DNA of 8,951 bases. Source: Deltaproteobacteria bacterium (GTDB lineage Bacteria; Desulfobacterota; Deferrimicrobia; Deferrimicrobiales; Deferrimicrobiaceae). The first letter of the stretch is position 1. Each line of letters begins with the position of its first letter. Below are positions 1 to 6,076 of this stretch, one piece after another. Under the pieces are notes generated by a model that saw only the letters and a list, made by a program, of their open reading frames with translations, ran no database searches and had not been told where the DNA came from. The position numbers were made by a program, and so were the translations under genes. The stretch is taken from the NCBI GenBank assembly GCA_021802685.1, contig JAJZRM010000092.1:1-8951 (forward strand). The letters are read 5' to 3'.

Positions 1-822
1 GGCGTAGATCGTCGTCCCGAGAAGGCCGGCGGTCGCCAGGTATCCGAAGGCGTGGACGTCCCAAAGCGTCTCCGCGGCGTGCATGCGGTGCAGGAAGAAC
101 ATGATGAGGATCAACAGCGTGAGGTAGCTCGACATCAGGATGAGATGGACCAGCCAGGGGCTCTTCTTGTCGCATTCGCTGTAACGCTTCTGCGTCATGA
201 AGTGCCACGGCATCAGGAGGGCGTGCTTGACGTAGGAGAACGGGGGGACCCGCAGCGTTTCGTTCCGCCCGGTCGTGAACCACCACATCCTGGCGCAATT
301 GATCATGAGCAGTCCCCCCAGGACCCCGCCCATGATCCAGTCGAAGATGTGCACGCTCCCGCTGGGAAGGAAGGCCTTGGGGCCCGAGTAGATCCGGAAA
401 TCGCCTCCCCCGTAATTCAACCCGAAGAGGGTGAATCCCAGTCCCGTCAGCGCGGCCACGAACAGAATGCCCGCCAGTTCGGCCTTCCAGGACTGGTAGA
501 ACAACCGGGAGATCCCCGTGAAGTCGTACCGCGAAGTGAGCCAACGGCGCATGCTCATCATCGTCTCGCCCGGCTCCGCCTCGCGCGGGCACTGCTCCGA
601 GCATTCGCCGCAGTAGTAGCAAAGCCACGGCTCGATGTTTCCCTTGAGCTTGTCCGTGAGACCCATCTGGAGGTACCGCATGGACTTCCGCGGAAAGATG
701 AAAGGCTCTTTCGAGAACGGGCAGACCGCGCTGCAGTTGCCGCAGTGGTAACACTTGAGCACGTCCTCGGCGCCGTAGCGCTTCACTTCCTCGACCAGGT
801 TGGGGTTCGATCGGACGGCCAT
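1..822 (-). CDS. QmoC/HdrC-like membrane protein with two 4Fe-4S clusters, 3' end cut off
   Basis: Partial: 274 codons run open from the ATG at 822 to the left edge. The N-terminal domain has two CX2CX2CX3CP motifs, C24/C27/C30/C34 and C68/C71/C74/C78, the HdrC-type ferredoxin fold. The rest is membrane-bound, with hydrophobic stretches near residues 114-135, 158-177, 222-245 and from 257 onward. Histidines H158, H200, H207, H226 and H245 could include haem ligands, but this is not proven. An HdrC-like domain fused to a cytochrome-b-like membrane domain is the QmoC architecture, which exchanges electrons with the quinone pool. A GGAGGA ribosome binding site lies just upstream, and only 15 nt separate the gene from hdrA, so the two are one operon. 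DsrM/HdrE-type relatives are an alternative, and the missing C-terminus prevents a firm family call. Confidence 0.85.
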   Translation of the reverse strand, partial: MAVRSNPNLVEEVKRYGAEDVLKCYHCGNCSAVCPFSKEPFIFPRKSMRYLQMGLTDKLKGNIEPWLCYYCGECSEQCPREAEPGETMMSMRRWLTSRYDFTGISRLFYQSWKAELAGILFVAALTGLGFTLFGLNYGGGDFRIYSGPKAFLPSGSVHIFDWIMGGVLGGLLMINCARMWWFTTGRNETLRVPPFSYVKHALLMPWHFMTQKRYSECDKKSPWLVHLILMSSYLTLLILIMFFLHRMHAAETLWDVHAFGYLATAGLLGTTIYA

Positions 823-837
823 GTCGTGTCCTCCGTA

Positions 838-2658
838 TTATGCGTGCGCCTGGGGCCGGATTCGGGATTCGATATCGGCCAGCGTCAACCCGGACCGGCT
901 TTCCTGTATGTGCCCGCTGAGAATGCTCTTGATGACGCGGGCCGCGACTTCCGACGCCTGCGCCACGGTGTCGGGGATGTCCTTCGGCCCCTGGCAGACG
1001 CCGGCGACGAAGATCCCCCCGCGTTCCGTGCCGGTAGGATCGGCGTTGTAGTCCAGCTCGGAGAACCAGCCGTCCTTGTCCCGGGAGATTCCGAGCAGCC
1101 CCGCCAGGGGTTCCGCTTCGGCGGACGCCTCCAGTCCGACCGAGAGGATCACCATGTCGACGGGGAAGTTCAATACCTTGTCTCCAACGATGTCTTCGCC
1201 CTTGATCGCCATCCTTCCGTCCTGCGCGACGACCTTGGCCGTGCGGCCGCGCACGAGGAAGACCCCTTCCTCCCCGATCCGCCGGAAGAATTCCTCGTAG
1301 TTCTTTCCGTACGCCCGCATGTCGATGTAGAACTCGTAGCAGGCGGCGTCGGGCAGTTTCTCCCGGACGAGGTGGGCGAACTTCAGCGAGTACATGCAGC
1401 AGACCCGCGAGCAGTAGGAGTTGTAATTCTGGTCGCGCGAGCCGATGCAGTGGATGATCGCCACGCTTTTCGGTTTGGGGTTCTCGGTCGAGAAGACCCA
1501 CTCGTCGGCCTTCTTGCGCTTGTTGGGCCGCAACGCCTTCATCACGATGTTCCCGCCGGTGGGGCCCGAGGCGTTCGTCAGCCGCTCGAACTCGAGGGCC
1601 GTCAGGACGTTGGGATGAACGCCGTAACCGTACCGTTCGATCCGCTTGGCGTCGAAGGGATCGTAGCCCGTGGCGACGACGATGTTGCCGACCGTCAGTT
1701 CGACGATCCGGTCCTCGGCGTCGAGATGGATCGCTTCCTTGGCGCACTTCTTGACGCACGCCCCGCACTTCTTGCCCCCGCTCTGCACGTAGAGGCAGGC
1801 GTTTCCGTCGACGAGGAAGGAATTGGGCACCGCCTGGGGAAAGGGGATGTAGATCGCCTTTCTCGTGCTGATCCCGGCGTCGAATTCGCTCGGCACGACG
1901 GTCGGGCAGACCTCGGAGCAGGCGTTGCAGGCCACGCACGCGATTTCATCCACGCGGCGCGCGATCCTGCGGACCTTGACCTTGTAAGCCCCCGGCGCGC
2001 CGGTGACTTCCTGGACCTCGGAGTACGTCATCAGGTCGATCATCTTGTGCTGCCCCACCGCGACCATCTTGGGGGTCAGGATGCAGGCGGCGCAGTCGAG
2101 GGTCGGGAAGGTCTTGTCGAACATGGCCATGTGGCCGCCGATGGTGCCGCTCTTCTCGACGAGGAAGACCTTTTTCCCGGCATCGGCGATTTCCAGGGCG
2201 GCCTGGATGCCCCCCACTCCGCCGCCGATCACGAGGGTGTCCGGGTGGACCGCCGCATAGTTCGGGACCGCCGCCAGGCCGAAGGGGACGCCACATACCG
2301 AACAGGCCACTACGGCCTTGGCGCGTTCGGTCGCATTCGGCCCCACGGCGCCGTTTCCGATAAACGACGCGATAAGGACGTTATTCGGGTCGCCGCCCGC
2401 CTGAACCATCGCGCGGGTGAAGACCGGCTTGAAGTACCCCGGCGAGTCGCCCGCGACGACGATCCGCTCGAGCTTGTCGTTGCGGATCTCCTCGGCGAGC
2501 AGGCCGGGGTCGAGCTTCGGATTCTCTCCCAGGATGTCGACCTGGACGACGCTGGGGAGGCTTTCCGCATATCCGGCGACTGCCTTCAGGTCGACGCCGT
2601 CGGCGGAGCCGATCCCCGCCTGGCAGATATAGACGCCCGTTCTCAATTCGTTGACCAT
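838..2658 (-). CDS. hdrA: HdrA-like FAD/iron-sulfur subunit (heterodisulfide reductase A family)
   Basis: A 606-residue cytoplasmic electron-transfer flavoprotein. The FAD-binding motif GGGVGGIQAAL is at 145-155. It is followed by the family signature around C189 and C192 (TFPTLDCAACILTPKM). An inserted two-cluster ferredoxin domain has C241/C244/C247/C251 and C288/C298/C301/C305. The four cysteines C404, C416, C420 and C421 (CIGSRD...YCSRVCC) match the unusual cluster site near FAD in HdrA. Two parts of the methanogen protein appear missing. The N-terminal domain (1-135) has CQAG where a two-cysteine motif is usual, and AGDSPGYF where CSPRxHE-like residues are expected. Nothing after about residue 570 resembles the C-terminal ferredoxin domain. 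The ATG at 2658 is supported by an upstream GAGGT. A QmoC-like gene follows and no HdrB is visible, so a quinone-linked role like that of Qmo is more likely than heterodisulfide reduction. The true electron partner is unknown. Confidence 0.93.
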   Translation of the reverse strand: MVNELRTGVYICQAGIGSADGVDLKAVAGYAESLPSVVQVDILGENPKLDPGLLAEEIRNDKLERIVVAGDSPGYFKPVFTRAMVQAGGDPNNVLIASFIGNGAVGPNATERAKAVVACSVCGVPFGLAAVPNYAAVHPDTLVIGGGVGGIQAALEIADAGKKVFLVEKSGTIGGHMAMFDKTFPTLDCAACILTPKMVAVGQHKMIDLMTYSEVQEVTGAPGAYKVKVRRIARRVDEIACVACNACSEVCPTVVPSEFDAGISTRKAIYIPFPQAVPNSFLVDGNACLYVQSGGKKCGACVKKCAKEAIHLDAEDRIVELTVGNIVVATGYDPFDAKRIERYGYGVHPNVLTALEFERLTNASGPTGGNIVMKALRPNKRKKADEWVFSTENPKPKSVAIIHCIGSRDQNYNSYCSRVCCMYSLKFAHLVREKLPDAACYEFYIDMRAYGKNYEEFFRRIGEEGVFLVRGRTAKVVAQDGRMAIKGEDIVGDKVLNFPVDMVILSVGLEASAEAEPLAGLLGISRDKDGWFSELDYNADPTGTERGGIFVAGVCQGPKDIPDTVAQASEVAARVIKSILSGHIQESRSGLTLADIESRIRPQAHA

Positions 2659-2763
2659 GGCGCTCTACCTCGTCCGGTCTCGCTCTGATCAGGGTTGACG
2701 GCCGCTTTCCCGTGGTGCCCGGTGTACGATTCCATTAAACGGACAAGCATGGAAACTCGATGT

Positions 2764-2791
2764 ATTATAAAAAGGCGAAAATACCTGTCAA
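2764..2791 (-). promoter_or_regulatory. Consensus sigma-70 promoter for hdrA
   Basis: Read on the minus strand, a perfect -35 box TTGACA (2786-2791) and a perfect -10 box TATAAT (2764-2769) are 16 bp apart. Upstream of the -35, positions 2792-2830 are very AT-rich and could act as an UP element. Transcription should start near 2757, giving an untranslated leader of about 100 nt before the hdrA ATG at 2658. No operator was recognised. Such a strong match suggests high basal expression. Confidence 0.8.
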
Positions 2792-3270
2792 GTTATATTT
2801 AATAAAACAATGACAAGAATTTTTCATAATGTACCAGATCCCATTATAATAATGTTTTATTTGTGCAAATACGCATTTCACAACGTAATCGCAATTACAT
2901 GACTTGCCGGATTTCCCCTTGTTCTCCGATATGATCCATTGAGATATTATTTGAATTCGGAAATATCAACTCTCCCCAGTTCCGGCATCCATACGGACAT
3001 CGTTACCGTTGAGGATTACAAAATATTGAATCGCAAAATTATACATTTGTCGCAATATTCGACCCACCCTCTCCTGAAGAATTGGACCAGCAATACTTGC
3101 GCCAAGTTCGGATCCGGGATAGGGCACACCTTTCAATGCAACGTTAAATAATGAAGAAATCGTTTCATTGGCACGCGATTGTTTCCGAATCCGGGATATC
3201 TCCATGCGCAGAAAAATTTTGCACCCCTGAACTCTTCAACGAATACCTACCGAATTCGTATCGGAAATTC

Positions 3271-3289
3271 CCGTTGTAAAATTCAACGG
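3271..3289. repeat. Inverted repeat in spacer
   Basis: CCGTTG (3271-3276) and CAACGG (3284-3289) are perfect inverted copies around a 7-nt AT-rich centre. There is no T-run beside it, so it is not an intrinsic terminator. It could be a protein-binding dyad or chance. Confidence 0.3.
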
Positions 3290-3489
3290 AAATCATGATG
3301 TCCCATCACCTTATTCCCAAACCAACCTCCCGGATCGGAAGCGTCCGGAACCGGCGCGGATATGCTATCGAATCGCATTACAACATGAAAGCACTTAAAT
3401 AATCTGCGGAATCATCCGAGCACTCCTGTGGCGGACGGCGTGCGAGGCACATGCCGGGTAGCACGCACACGTGCATCGTAAGTTTTCGT

Positions 3490-3504
3490 ATTATGGAGCA
3501 TAAT
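3490..3504. repeat. ATTATG-GAG-CATAAT dyad, possible operator
   Basis: A perfect 6-bp inverted repeat with a 3-bp centre, about 130 bp upstream of the proposed terC promoter. Its size suits a dimeric regulator, but no regulator gene is nearby to support it. Confidence 0.3.
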
Positions 3505-3607
3505 CGGAATCCGTCTCCGCCCGCCGCTTCCCGTCGCCGTTTCCGTTCCTTGTGGATGTTCCCAAATTAAAACAGCATAAGGATCGCCGATCGGGTCAAA
3601 GACAATT

Positions 3608-3623
3608 CGAATAAGTGTATTCG
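3608..3623. promoter_or_regulatory. CGAATA-AGTG-TATTCG dyad beside terC promoter
   Basis: CGAATA (3608-3613) and TATTCG (3618-3623) are perfect inverted copies ending 8 bp before the proposed -35 box. The position suits an activator or repressor site for the terC operon. The assignment rests only on symmetry and location. Confidence 0.3.
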
Positions 3624-3631
3624 GATTCGGC

Positions 3632-3661
3632 TTGACGCGGCCACGAAGGAAGCAGTATATT
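3632..3661 (+). promoter_or_regulatory. Probable sigma-70 promoter for terC-usp
   Basis: TTGACG (3632-3637) and TATATT (3656-3661) each match the consensus at five of six positions and are 18 bp apart. Transcription would start near 3668, leaving a leader of about 160 nt before terC. That is long enough for a regulatory RNA or leader ORF. Confidence 0.45.
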
Positions 3662-3678
3662 TAGGCCAGAGAAAAGAG

Positions 3679-3716
3679 CTGTTCCACTGGCGTTTCCGGC
3701 AGGAGGAGTGGAATGG
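3679..3716 (+). promoter_or_regulatory. Leader hairpin enclosing a ribosome binding site
   Basis: TTCCACT (3682-3688) pairs with AGTGGAA (3707-3713). Two wobble pairs and one C-G pair extend the stem to about 10 bp (3679-3688 with 3707-3716). The 18-nt loop holds AGGAGG (3701-3706), the ribosome binding site of a short leader ORF whose ATG lies in the 3' arm. The stem could limit access to that start. TerC-family genes are often controlled by the manganese yybP-ykoY riboswitch, but I could not recognise its conserved core here. Confidence 0.35.
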
Positions 3717-3820
3717 GCTTTCTCTCGCCAGCGGCGGTTTTCGGTATCCTCCCTTCATTGCGGCGGTGGTCGGGGAAAAACAATCTCCGGGCTTCCTGTG
3801 CATGCATCGCATCTCCATAA
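3713..3820 (+). CDS. Possible 35-residue leader ORF upstream of terC
   Basis: An ATG at 3713 follows AGGAGG by 6 nt, an ideal ribosome binding site. The ORF has 35 codons and ends with TAA at 3818-3820. The last bases of its stop run into the AAGGAGG site (3819-3825) that serves terC at 3830, so a terminating ribosome would sit on the terC ribosome binding site. The peptide (MGFLSPAAVFGILPSLRR at its start) has no recognised family or obvious run of regulatory codons. It could be a coupling leader peptide, a small protein, or a chance ORF. The case rests on the ribosome binding site and on the position of the stop. Confidence 0.35.
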   Translation: MGFLSPAAVFGILPSLRRWSGKNNLRASCACIASP

Positions 3821-3829
3821 GGAGGAGCC

Positions 3830-4840
3830 ATGCAGATCCTGGCGTTGTGGGGATTCTTCGCGGGGCTGGTGCTGGGGACCCTCTTCGTAGACCTCCTGGT
3901 GTTCAGCCGGAAACCGCACGTGATGTCCCTTCGGGAAGCGTCCTCGTGGTCCGGCATCTGGGTTTCCCTGGCCGCGTTTTTCGGCGCGGCCGTATTCGTC
4001 CTGCAGGGGCCGTCCAAGGGACTGGAATTCGTCACGGGATACGTCATCGAGTGGTCCCTGAGCGTGGACAACCTCTTCGTGTTCATCGTGATCTTCCGGT
4101 ACTTCGCCGTACCGCCGGCATTCCAACACCGGGTGCTCTTCTGGGGAATCATGGGGGCCATCGTGCTGCGGGGCATATTCATCGCAGCCGGAGTGGGCCT
4201 GCTGACGTATTTCCACTGGATGATCTACCTCTTCGGGGCCTTCCTGGTCTACACGGGGGTGAAGCTCCTGCGCGCGGGCGAGGTGCAGGTCGAGCCGCAG
4301 AAAAATCCGATCCTTCGATGCTTCAAACGCATCATGCCCATCGAATCGTCCTACGACCAGCAGAATTTCTTCGTGCGGCGGGCGGGGCGGCTGGTGGCGA
4401 CCGCTCTCGTGCCGGTCCTGATCGTCATAGAGACGACCGACATCATGTTCGCGGTGGACTCGGTTCCCGCCATCCTCGCCATCACACATGACCCGTTCAT
4501 CGTGTACACGTCCAACATATTCGCCATCCTCGGCCTGCGCGCCCTGTTCTTCCTGCTGGCGGGGATCATGGGACTGTTCCGTTATCTCAAGGTCGGGCTC
4601 TGCTTCGTCCTCGCGTTCGTGGGCGTCAAGATGTTGATCTCCGACTTCTACAAGATCCCGATCACGGTGTCGCTGGGCGTGGTGGCCGCCATCCTTGCAT
4701 CCTCGATCCTCGCTTCCCGCATCTTCCCTCCCGCCGGCGATCCCGCGGACGAACGGCACGACGGGGAATCGGCGCTCCCTCCGGGCGTACCTGCGGATCC
4801 GGGAGCCAAGGAGGAGGGCATGAAGCACCGGGCCGCATAG
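3830..4840 (+). CDS. terC: TerC/Alx-family integral membrane protein
   Basis: A 336-residue polytopic inner-membrane protein, full length for the family. Both hallmark acidic motifs are present: E74-WSLSVD-N81 and E201-TTDIMFAVDS-211, with D80, D204 and D210 the likely metal-site acids. Many hydrophobic helices run from residue 1 to about 298, followed by a polar tail rich in Pro, Asp and Glu (300-336). TerC/Alx proteins are linked to tellurite resistance and, for Alx-type members, to manganese export and alkaline pH; which applies here cannot be told. The start has a strong AAGGAGG site (3819-3825). A universal stress protein gene begins 31 nt after the stop in the same direction, which suggests a stress operon driven from about 3668. 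Confidence 0.93.
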   Translation: MQILALWGFFAGLVLGTLFVDLLVFSRKPHVMSLREASSWSGIWVSLAAFFGAAVFVLQGPSKGLEFVTGYVIEWSLSVDNLFVFIVIFRYFAVPPAFQHRVLFWGIMGAIVLRGIFIAAGVGLLTYFHWMIYLFGAFLVYTGVKLLRAGEVQVEPQKNPILRCFKRIMPIESSYDQQNFFVRRAGRLVATALVPVLIVIETTDIMFAVDSVPAILAITHDPFIVYTSNIFAILGLRALFFLLAGIMGLFRYLKVGLCFVLAFVGVKMLISDFYKIPITVSLGVVAAILASSILASRIFPPAGDPADERHDGESALPPGVPADPGAKEEGMKHRAA

Positions 4841-4871
4841 GAAGGTGGGAACAGGGAGAGTACGACCCGGC

Positions 4872-5774
4872 ATGCACATATTCTTCGCCACGGACGGTTC
4901 CGCCTCGGCGCGGTTCGCGCAGGCGCAGATCCTCGCCATGCCGTGGTGCCCGCCCGTCCACGTCACGGTGATGACGGCCGTATTCGTATCCCCCCCGCCG
5001 TTCACCTCCTTCGTGTCGTCGGCCCAGCAGGCGTTCGACGCCGCGTCGGCCACCCTGCGCCGCGATGCGGAAGTCCGGTTGGAAGAGGCATTGGCCAAGG
5101 CGCGCTCCGCCTTGGAGGCGGGCGTGGGAAGCGTCGCCACCCGGATGCACGCCGGTCCGCCCGGAGCGACGATCGTGGAAATGGCCCGTGCGTGCCGCGC
5201 CGACCTGGTGGCGGTCGGATCGCGGGGGTTGGGAGTGTACAAGGGATTCCTCCTGGGGAGCGTGTCGGTCCACGTCGCGAACCACGCCCGCTGTTCGGTG
5301 CTGCTGGCGAAAACCCCTCCGAAGGGGAAAAAGCGGTACCTTCTTGCCCTGGACGATTCACCGTACGCCGTGGCGGCCATCCGCTGGCTGAGGGGACTCG
5401 ACCTGTCGGAGGGAGCCGGGATCCACCTGGTGAAGGTCTTCCGGTCCAGGGAGCGGTTCCCGGATCCGGACGCCTCGAAGTTCGCGCCATGGGGAGATGC
5501 GCCGGAGGTCCTGGAGGCGATACGGGAAGAGGGGCTCGACGCGCAGGCCGCCCGGGTGACCGTGGAGGCCCGTTTCGGACACGAGGTGCCGGAGATCCTG
5601 GCGTCCGTGCGGAAATTCGAGCCGGAATTGCTGGTGATCGGCGCGAAAGGACACTGCTCGCCGGCGGCGTCGCCGCTGGGCAACGTGGCTCGCAAACTGA
5701 TCGACCACGCCCCCTGCTCGGTCCTCGTCGTGCGGCCTTCGGGTCAAGGGACTCCCGGTCCCTTTTCCCGTTGA
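4872..5774 (+). CDS. Tandem universal stress protein (two UspA domains)
   Basis: A 300-residue cytoplasmic protein made of two UspA domains, about 1-147 and 154-293. Each begins with the usual strand-then-Asp pattern (IFFATDGS at 3-10, YLLALDDS at 156-163). The first has a complete ATP-binding motif, G116-SR-G119-x9-G129-S130. In the second, G257-AK-G260-x9-G270 is followed by Asn271 where Ser or Thr is usual, so its nucleotide binding may differ. I chose the ATG at 4872 because GGGAGAG lies about 11 nt upstream. The in-frame GTG at 4845 would add nine residues but has no ribosome binding site at proper spacing. The gene lies 31 nt behind terC and is probably cotranscribed with it. No clear terminator follows. 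Confidence 0.92.
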   Translation: MHIFFATDGSASARFAQAQILAMPWCPPVHVTVMTAVFVSPPPFTSFVSSAQQAFDAASATLRRDAEVRLEEALAKARSALEAGVGSVATRMHAGPPGATIVEMARACRADLVAVGSRGLGVYKGFLLGSVSVHVANHARCSVLLAKTPPKGKKRYLLALDDSPYAVAAIRWLRGLDLSEGAGIHLVKVFRSRERFPDPDASKFAPWGDAPEVLEAIREEGLDAQAARVTVEARFGHEVPEILASVRKFEPELLVIGAKGHCSPAASPLGNVARKLIDHAPCSVLVVRPSGQGTPGPFSR

Positions 5775-5799
5775 CCGGCGGTATTCGGTTTGATAAATA
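5771..5799 (+). promoter_or_regulatory. Possible promoter for sbtA
   Basis: TTGACC (5771-5776, five of six -35 positions) overlaps the stop codon of the stress protein gene. It lies 17 bp before TAAATA (5794-5799), a weak -10 preceded by TG, as in extended -10 promoters. A start near 5806 would give a leader of about 64 nt. A small hairpin (GATGG 5836-5840, CCATC 5847-5851) falls within that leader. Read-through from terC-usp is the alternative. Confidence 0.3.
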
Positions 5800-5869
5800 A
5801 GGATCGGTGTTTGCCGCTCGGCGTCACGACGGGGCGATGGCTCCGTCCATCTCATCGGGAGGGAAGGGA

Positions 5870-6076
5870 ATGGATGCCAGGGATCTGAAGAAGATTTTGG
5901 CCGGCATCGCCGTTTCGAGCCTGCTGGCCGGCTCCGCCCTCTTCCTCGGCGGATGCAGCAAGGCGGGAAAATCCGGCTGAGGGGGAACGGACAAGGGCGC
6001 CGGGAGCGCCCCGACGACGCCACAGAAACCGGACCAGCCACCCGGGAAGAGCGGCTGAGGGGGAACACAAAAGTAA
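5870..6076 (+). CDS. sbtA: SbtA-type selenopeptide (RiPP) precursor with two in-frame UGA (Sec) codons
   Basis: If UGA is read as selenocysteine this is a 68-residue peptide with Sec at 37 (5978-5980) and 63 (6056-6058), ending at TAA 6074-6076. Read conventionally it stops at 36 residues. The leader is MDARDLKKILAGIAVSSLL and onward, ending in LGGC at 26-29, which looks like a lipoprotein signal. The core carries Gly-Lys-Ser-Gly-Sec-Gly-Gly-Thr twice (33/34-40 and 59-66), joined by a linker rich in Pro and Thr. Each UGA has its own SECIS-like hairpin 14 nt downstream. The gene precedes an SbtM-type radical SAM maturase. In the published Geobacter lovleyi system SbtM cyclises Cys/Sec using the residue just before it, so Gly36-Sec37 and Gly62-Sec63 are the expected sites. 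GGGAGGGAAGGG directly upstream supplies the ribosome binding site. Family assignment is from recognition; double modification is inference. Confidence 0.85.
5974..5988 (+). repeat. Sec-codon direct repeat, copy 1
   Basis: CGGCTGAGGGGGAAC, containing the first UGA (5978-5980). An identical 15-mer occurs 78 nt (26 codons) downstream in the same frame, so the amino-acid setting Ser-Gly-Sec-Gly-Gly-Thr is kept. This is strong evidence that the UGA is read through. Confidence 0.9.
5995..6011 (+). promoter_or_regulatory. SECIS-like hairpin 1
   Basis: GGGCGC (5995-6000) pairs perfectly with GCGCCC (6006-6011) around the 5-nt loop CGGGA. The stem starts 14 nt, and the loop 20 nt, after the first UGA. 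A G lies within the first two loop bases. These values fit the published bacterial SECIS consensus (apical loop about 16-37 nt from UGA, short stem, G in the first two loop positions). It would recruit SelB with Sec-tRNA. Confidence 0.7.
6052..6066 (+). repeat. Sec-codon direct repeat, copy 2
   Basis: A second exact copy of CGGCTGAGGGGGAAC, containing the second UGA (6056-6058) in the same reading frame as the first. Confidence 0.9.

Larger units (their letters stand above)
2740..3655. other. AT-rich, gene-poor spacer
   Basis: About 0.9 kb between the leftward hdrA operon and the rightward terC operon. GC counted by hand is about 25% at 2761-2880 and 32-55% per 60-base line at 2881-3300. The genes on either side are clearly GC-rich. 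Apart from the hdrA promoter and a few dyads I find no supported gene. Two overlapping opposite-strand ORFs (2939-3151 plus, 2966-3205 minus) have no good ribosome binding site and no family resemblance I recognise. The stretch may be a large regulatory spacer, or the remnant of acquired or decayed DNA. Confidence 0.6.

Noticed and set aside
52..2688. Very long plus-strand ORF (878 codons) opposite hdrA and the QmoC-like gene
   Set aside because: It is the antisense shadow of two clear genes in GC-rich DNA. It spans two genes and the gap between them, and its product (rich in Arg, Asp, Gly, Val) has no family features.
3168..3185. TTGGCACG resembling the -24 half of a sigma-54 promoter
   Set aside because: The -12 GC element is not at the required distance; the spacing is off and the GC is missing.
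2966..3205. Minus-strand 79-codon ORF in the AT-rich spacer (and the overlapping plus-strand 2939-3151)
   Set aside because: No ribosome binding site and no recognised family, and two ORFs overlap on opposite strands. A stretch with ELGASIAGPILQERVGRIL looks somewhat protein-like, so a decayed gene is possible but unsupported.
3461..3474. GCACG-CACA-CGTGC hairpin, considered as part of a tRNA or small RNA
   Set aside because: No cloverleaf or T-run nearby; a short dyad of this size can occur by chance.
3725..3742. Small hairpin CGCC-AGC-GGCG followed by GTTTT as a leader terminator
   Set aside because: The stem is only 4 bp and the T-run only four bases, too weak to call.
3668..3829. yybP-ykoY manganese riboswitch before terC
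   Set aside because: Expected from family knowledge, but I could not find the conserved core bases or the two-helix arrangement by eye.
3755..5695. Long minus-strand ORF (646 codons) opposite terC and usp
   Set aside because: Antisense shadow: both plus-strand genes have complete, conserved motifs, and the minus translation is low-complexity Arg/Ser/His/Asp.
5870..5980. Reading sbtA as an ordinary 36-residue ORF ending at the first TGA
   Set aside because: The downstream frame repeats the same motif around a second TGA, both have SECIS-like hairpins at equal spacing, and a Sec-peptide maturase follows. A conventional stop does not explain these.
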